A stretch of DNA of 7,961 nt from Actinomycetota bacterium (lineage in GTDB: Bacteria; Actinomycetota; Acidimicrobiia; Acidimicrobiales; Ilumatobacteraceae). The number at the start of each line of letters is the position of its first letter. The first letter of the stretch is position 1. The notes under the pieces were generated by a model. The model was not told the DNA's origin. It saw only the letters and a list, made by a program, of their open reading frames with translations, and did no database searches. The stretch is taken from assembly GCA_009705435.1 (NCBI GenBank), contig WLTJ01000063.1, positions 1 through 7,961 of the forward strand. Reading direction: 5' to 3'. Position numbers and translations under genes: made by a program. Shown piece after piece: positions 5,578 through 7,961 of this stretch.

Positions 5578-6462
5578 TCAGTCCTGTGCACGGAAGTGCG
5601 GGGTCTCGTGCCCATCGTGGGTGCGGCGGGCGATTTCTTCTTCCTCGTCGAGTAATTTCTCGAGTTCTGGATCGGCTTCTTTCACGAGTGGCACTTGGGC
5701 TGCTTCAAGAGCTTCTTCGGCCTTACGGCGACCACTTGACGACACAACCTTGCGTGCACCAGGTACACCAGGAGTTTCGCCGAGAGCACTTGTTGCCTCG
5801 CGAACAATCTTTTCATCAATCACTGGCTTGTACGGCAAGATGTCGCCGCGATAAATCCATACCTTGACGCCGACGCGACCACTCGCAGTGCGAGCCTCGC
5901 GGAAACCGTAGTCAATGTCGGCACGCAGTGTGTGCAACGGCACGCGACCTTCGCGGTACCACTCGGTGCGGCTCATTTCAGCGCCACCCAAACGACCCGA
6001 ACACTGAACACGAATGCCAAGTGCTCCAGCCTTTTGTGCGTTCTGCACGGCGCGCTTCATGGCACGACGGAATGCAATTCGTCCGACCAACTGATCAGCT
6101 ACACCTTGAGCAATCAAAGCCGCATCAAGTTCAGGAGACTTAATCTCCACGATATTGAGCTGCACTTTAATGTTGCCGGTGAGGGCAGTTAAACCAAGAC
6201 GAAGTTCATCTGCCTTGGCGCCCTTACGACCGATCACAATTCCGGGACGTGCAGTATGAATGTCGACCTTGAGGGTCTCTCCACGCTTGCGCTCAACTTC
6301 GATGCGCGAAATCGCTGCGTCTGGAAGTGACTCCATGACATAAGCACGTATCTTCCAGTCTTCGGTGAGATATTCCTTGTAATTGCGCTCACTAAACCAG
6401 CGGCTCTTCCAGTCGGTTGTAATTCCCAGACGGAAGCCGTACGGATTGACTTTTTGGCCCAT
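5578..6462 (-). CDS. rpsC: 30S ribosomal protein S3 with acidic C-terminal extension
   Basis: S3 lines the mRNA entry tunnel of the 30S head and, with S4 and S5, contributes to mRNA unwinding. The start MGQKVNPYGFRLGITTDWKS is canonical. The KH domain has its GxxG loop as GRKG at 78-81. The C-domain has CSGRLGGAEMSRTEWYREGR (154-173) and a tryptophan-containing VWIYRGDILP (201-210). The conserved part ends near residue 212; about 80 more residues follow, first with a basic stretch (GARKVVSSSGRRK, 235-247), then an acidic one (EADPELEKLLDEEEEIARR, 262-280). The 294-residue length exceeds E. coli (233) and is slightly above typical actinobacterial S3. The ATG overlaps the rplV stop by one base, with GAGGAG eight bases upstream. 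Confidence 0.98.
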   Translation of the reverse strand: MGQKVNPYGFRLGITTDWKSRWFSERNYKEYLTEDWKIRAYVMESLPDAAISRIEVERKRGETLKVDIHTARPGIVIGRKGAKADELRLGLTALTGNIKVQLNIVEIKSPELDAALIAQGVADQLVGRIAFRRAMKRAVQNAQKAGALGIRVQCSGRLGGAEMSRTEWYREGRVPLHTLRADIDYGFREARTASGRVGVKVWIYRGDILPYKPVIDEKIVREATSALGETPGVPGARKVVSSSGRRKAEEALEAAQVPLVKEADPELEKLLDEEEEIARRTHDGHETPHFRAQD

Positions 6463-7100
6463 CAGTTGGTCTCCTCGGCCTCGGGTGCTGCAGTTTCAAT
6501 TGACGTAGTCTCCACAGCAGTTGCCTCGATCGTGGTTTCTTCAATATTCGATTCCTCAGTCGCCACTTCTTCAACTGAAGTGTCAACTGCGTCATCCGAA
6601 CGCTTGGTACGGCTTGCTTGAACGCGAGCCCGACGATCAGCAACGCCACCACCGCGAGTTGCCCGACGACCGCTCACGGCACGCTCACGGCGAGCCTGAA
6701 CGACCTGCAACAGTTCGCTGTCAATCACACCAAGAACAATCGTGATGTGGCATGTGCGCTTGTTGATCCGAGTAGCACGACCTTTTGCACGTGGCTTGAA
6801 GCGACGCAAGGTCGGACCTTCATCGGCGTAGCAGGCCTTGATGTACAAAGTGTCAGCGTCAAGACCATCGTTGTTCACTGCGTTAGCAACAGCTGATGCC
6901 AAAACTTTTCGAATAACGCGGGCTGCTTCACGCTCTGTGAATTGCAAAACCTGATCGGCAATGACGACATCGCGTCCACGAACAAGGTTGAGCACAACGC
7001 GTGCCTTGGATGCCGACATGCGCGAACCGCGCACACTGGCTCGAGTTCCGGTGCGCTCACCGGCAATAAAGGAGCGCTCGTTTAGCTTGGGACCAGTCAT
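6462..7100 (-). CDS. rplV: 50S ribosomal protein L22 with long acidic repeat tail
   Basis: L22 binds all six domains of 23S rRNA and its beta-hairpin lines the peptide tunnel; its globular part faces the tunnel exit. The conserved domain spans about residues 18-127: RGSRMSASKARVVLNLVRGR (24-43), VLASAVANAVNN (66-77), ADEGPTLRRFKPRAKGRATR (92-111) forming the hairpin arm, and THITIVL-like CHITIVLGV (117-125). The usual protein stops near 115 residues. Here a basic linker (about 136-167, rich in Arg) and a 44-residue tail (169-212) follow, the tail having 15 Asp/Glu and no Lys or Arg. The ATG shares its A with the rpsS stop (TAATG), and AAGGG lies nine bases upstream. C-terminal extensions on L22 are known in actinobacteria; the exact function is unknown to me. 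Confidence 0.97.
   Translation of the reverse strand: MTGPKLNERSFIAGERTGTRASVRGSRMSASKARVVLNLVRGRDVVIADQVLQFTEREAARVIRKVLASAVANAVNNDGLDADTLYIKACYADEGPTLRRFKPRAKGRATRINKRTCHITIVLGVIDSELLQVVQARRERAVSGRRATRGGGVADRRARVQASRTKRSDDAVDTSVEEVATEESNIEETTIEATAVETTSIETAAPEAEETN
6471..6575 (-). repeat. Seven 15-bp (five-residue) degenerate repeats in the rplV tail
   Basis: Residues 176-210 of L22 divide into seven pentads: VEEVA, TEESN, IEETT, IEATA, VETTS, IETAA, PEAEE. The second position is Glu in all seven, and the first is usually a beta-branched residue (V, T or I). Codons vary between units (GAA and GAG both used), so the period is clearer at protein than at DNA level, suggesting an old or selected repeat rather than a recent duplication. 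Confidence 0.75.
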
Positions 7101-7384
7101 TACTTGCGACCCTTCACGTTCTTCTCTTGACCTGCGTGATATTTGAAGGTACGAGTCGGTGAGAACTCACCAAGCTTGTGACCAACCATTGATTCGGTGA
7201 CATAAACCGGTACGTGCTTACGACCGTCATGCACGGCGATGGTGTGACCCACCATGTCGGGAATGATCGTCGAACGACGACTCCAAGTCTTGATGACTTT
7301 TTTTTCATTGGCAGCGTTCAACGCGTCCACCTTTTTTACGAGGTGGTCATCAACGAACGGACCCTTTTTTAAGCTACGTGACAT
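7100..7384 (-). CDS. rpsS: 30S ribosomal protein S19
   Basis: S19 is in the head of the small subunit, contacts S13, and forms an inter-subunit bridge near the A-site tRNA. The 94-residue protein has the family's opening MSRSLKKGPFVDDHL, then IKTWSRRSTIIPDMVGHTIA (31-50), HDGRKHVPVYVTESMVGHKLG (52-72) and EFSPTRTFKYHAG (73-85), with a short basic end. Length is as expected. It begins 16 bases after the rplB stop; the nearest Shine-Dalgarno match, AGGA at 7400-7397, is 12 bases from the ATG, slightly long. The coding strand has an unusual run of eight A (7305-7298) within codons for Glu-Lys-Lys at residues 27-29. Confidence 0.98.
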   Translation of the reverse strand: MSRSLKKGPFVDDHLVKKVDALNAANEKKVIKTWSRRSTIIPDMVGHTIAVHDGRKHVPVYVTESMVGHKLGEFSPTRTFKYHAGQEKNVKGRK

Positions 7385-7400
7385 CTAATGCACCAATCCT

Positions 7401-7961
7401 TTACCGGCGGCCCTTGCCGGAACGACGACGACGAACAATCAACTTCTGTGATGCCTTCTTGCCGTCACGAGTACGGCTTTCTGGCTTGCCCCATGGCGAC
7501 ACGGGAGGACGACCACCCGAGGTTTTACCTTCGCCACCACCAAGAGGGTGGTCAACCGGGTTCATGGCGACACCGCGGGTTTGTGGGCGAACGCCCTTCC
7601 AACGGTTACGACCAGCTTTACCGATCTTGATGAGTTCGTGTTCGGCATTGCCGACTTCTCCGACAGTGGCCCGGCAGTCAATCAGCACGCGACGCATTTC
7701 TGTTGAAGGTAAACGAAGTGTGGCGTAGTCACCATCTTTGGCTACTAATTGCACACCAACACCAGCCGAACGCGCCATCTTGCCACCTTGACCGGGGCGC
7801 AACTCAACGTTGTGAACGACAGTACCAACAGGCATGTAGCGCAATGGCAAAGCGTTGCCTGGCTTGATGTCTGCCTTAGCACCATTGGAAACATGATCGC
7901 CAACATTCATGCCCTTAGGAGCAAGAATGTACGCCTTCTCACCGTCTGCGTAATGCAGCAA
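7401..7961 (-). CDS. rplB: 50S ribosomal protein L2, C-terminal part (5' end outside window)
   Basis: L2 binds the core of 23S rRNA and is required for subunit association and peptidyl-transferase activity. The visible 186 residues are the C-terminal two-thirds of a roughly 275-residue protein, opening mid-gene at LLHYADGEKAYILAPKG, so the TTG at 7961 is an internal leucine and not a start. Conserved blocks are IKPGNALPLRYMPVGTVVHN (32-51 of the fragment), LRPGQGGKMARSAG (54-67), DCRATVGEVGNAEH (95-108), RGVAMNPVDHPLGGGEG (129-145) and the basic tail KLIVRRRRSGKGRR. The functionally important histidine of PVDH (E. coli His229) is kept. Two other positions often occupied by His are Leu (7544-7542) and Pro (7508-7506). 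The TAA stop is 16 bases before rpsS. Confidence 0.98.
   Translation of the reverse strand: MLHYADGEKAYILAPKGMNVGDHVSNGAKADIKPGNALPLRYMPVGTVVHNVELRPGQGGKMARSAGVGVQLVAKDGDYATLRLPSTEMRRVLIDCRATVGEVGNAEHELIKIGKAGRNRWKGVRPQTRGVAMNPVDHPLGGGEGKTSGGRPPVSPWGKPESRTRDGKKASQKLIVRRRRSGKGRR

Noticed and set aside
5507..5854. Plus-strand open frame of 115 codons opposite rplP/rpsC
   Set aside because: Serine-rich composition is explained by the reverse complement of Glu/Ala/Leu codons in the S3 tail; there is no Shine-Dalgarno or family similarity.
7297..7370. T-rich runs on the plus strand (T8 and two T6) as possible terminators
   Set aside because: They are codons for lysine-rich stretches of S19 read from the other strand; no GC-rich stem precedes them on either strand.
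7378..7728. Plus-strand open frame of 116 codons opposite rplB
   Set aside because: Arg/Pro-rich antisense of the L2 coding sequence; no protein family recognised.
1..7961. Mobile element, CRISPR array, tRNA or other inserted accessory system
   Set aside because: Every part of the window is accounted for by ribosomal protein genes or secY in conserved order, with gaps no longer than 48 bases.

Overview
This window is one uninterrupted ribosomal-protein gene cluster. Every real gene lies on the minus strand, so transcription runs from position 7961 down to 1. In transcription order it holds rplB (L2, 5' part outside the window), rpsS (S19), rplV (L22), rpsC (S3), rplP (L16), rpmC (L29), rpsQ (S17), rplN (L14), rplX (L24), rplE (L5), a zinc-ribbon rpsN/rpsZ (S14), rpsH (S8), rplF (L6), rplR (L18), rpsE (S5), rpmD (L30), rplO (L15) and the first 112 codons of secY, which is cut by the window start. 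This is the classical S10 operon followed directly by the classical spc operon, in conserved bacterial order with no gene missing or inserted.

The organism is a bacterium and most likely an actinobacterium. L16 begins MLMPRKV, S14 is the short four-cysteine form, and L22, S3, S5 and L5 carry long low-complexity or charged extensions. The moderate GC content (judged by eye) and the L15 C-terminus ending FTNR make me lean toward an Acidimicrobiia-like lineage rather than high-GC Streptomyces or Mycobacterium types. That placement is inference from memory of the families; a phylogeny of the concatenated proteins would settle it.

Layout: 7961-7401 L2; 7384-4644 the rest of the S10 block; 4618-387 the spc block up to L15; 338-1 SecY. 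Spacers are very short: several genes overlap by 1 or 4 bases (S19/L22, L22/S3, L24/L5, L18/S5), others are 1-31 bases apart, and the longest gap is 48 bases just before secY. Nearly every gene has a visible purine-rich Shine-Dalgarno sequence, usually inside the end of the preceding gene. I see no internal promoter, intrinsic terminator, RNA gene, mobile element or CRISPR, and no stretch of 300 bases without a gene. The genes work together: 17 encode parts of the 30S and 50S subunits, and secY makes the membrane channel through which many new proteins pass.

I found no undescribed system here. What deserves a second look is lineage-specific decoration on otherwise textbook proteins: a seven-fold glutamate pentad repeat in the acidic tail of L22, an Asn-Asn-Pro tandem repeat at the start of S5, a lysine-rich tail on L5, an acidic tail on S3, and substitutions of normally conserved histidines in L2.
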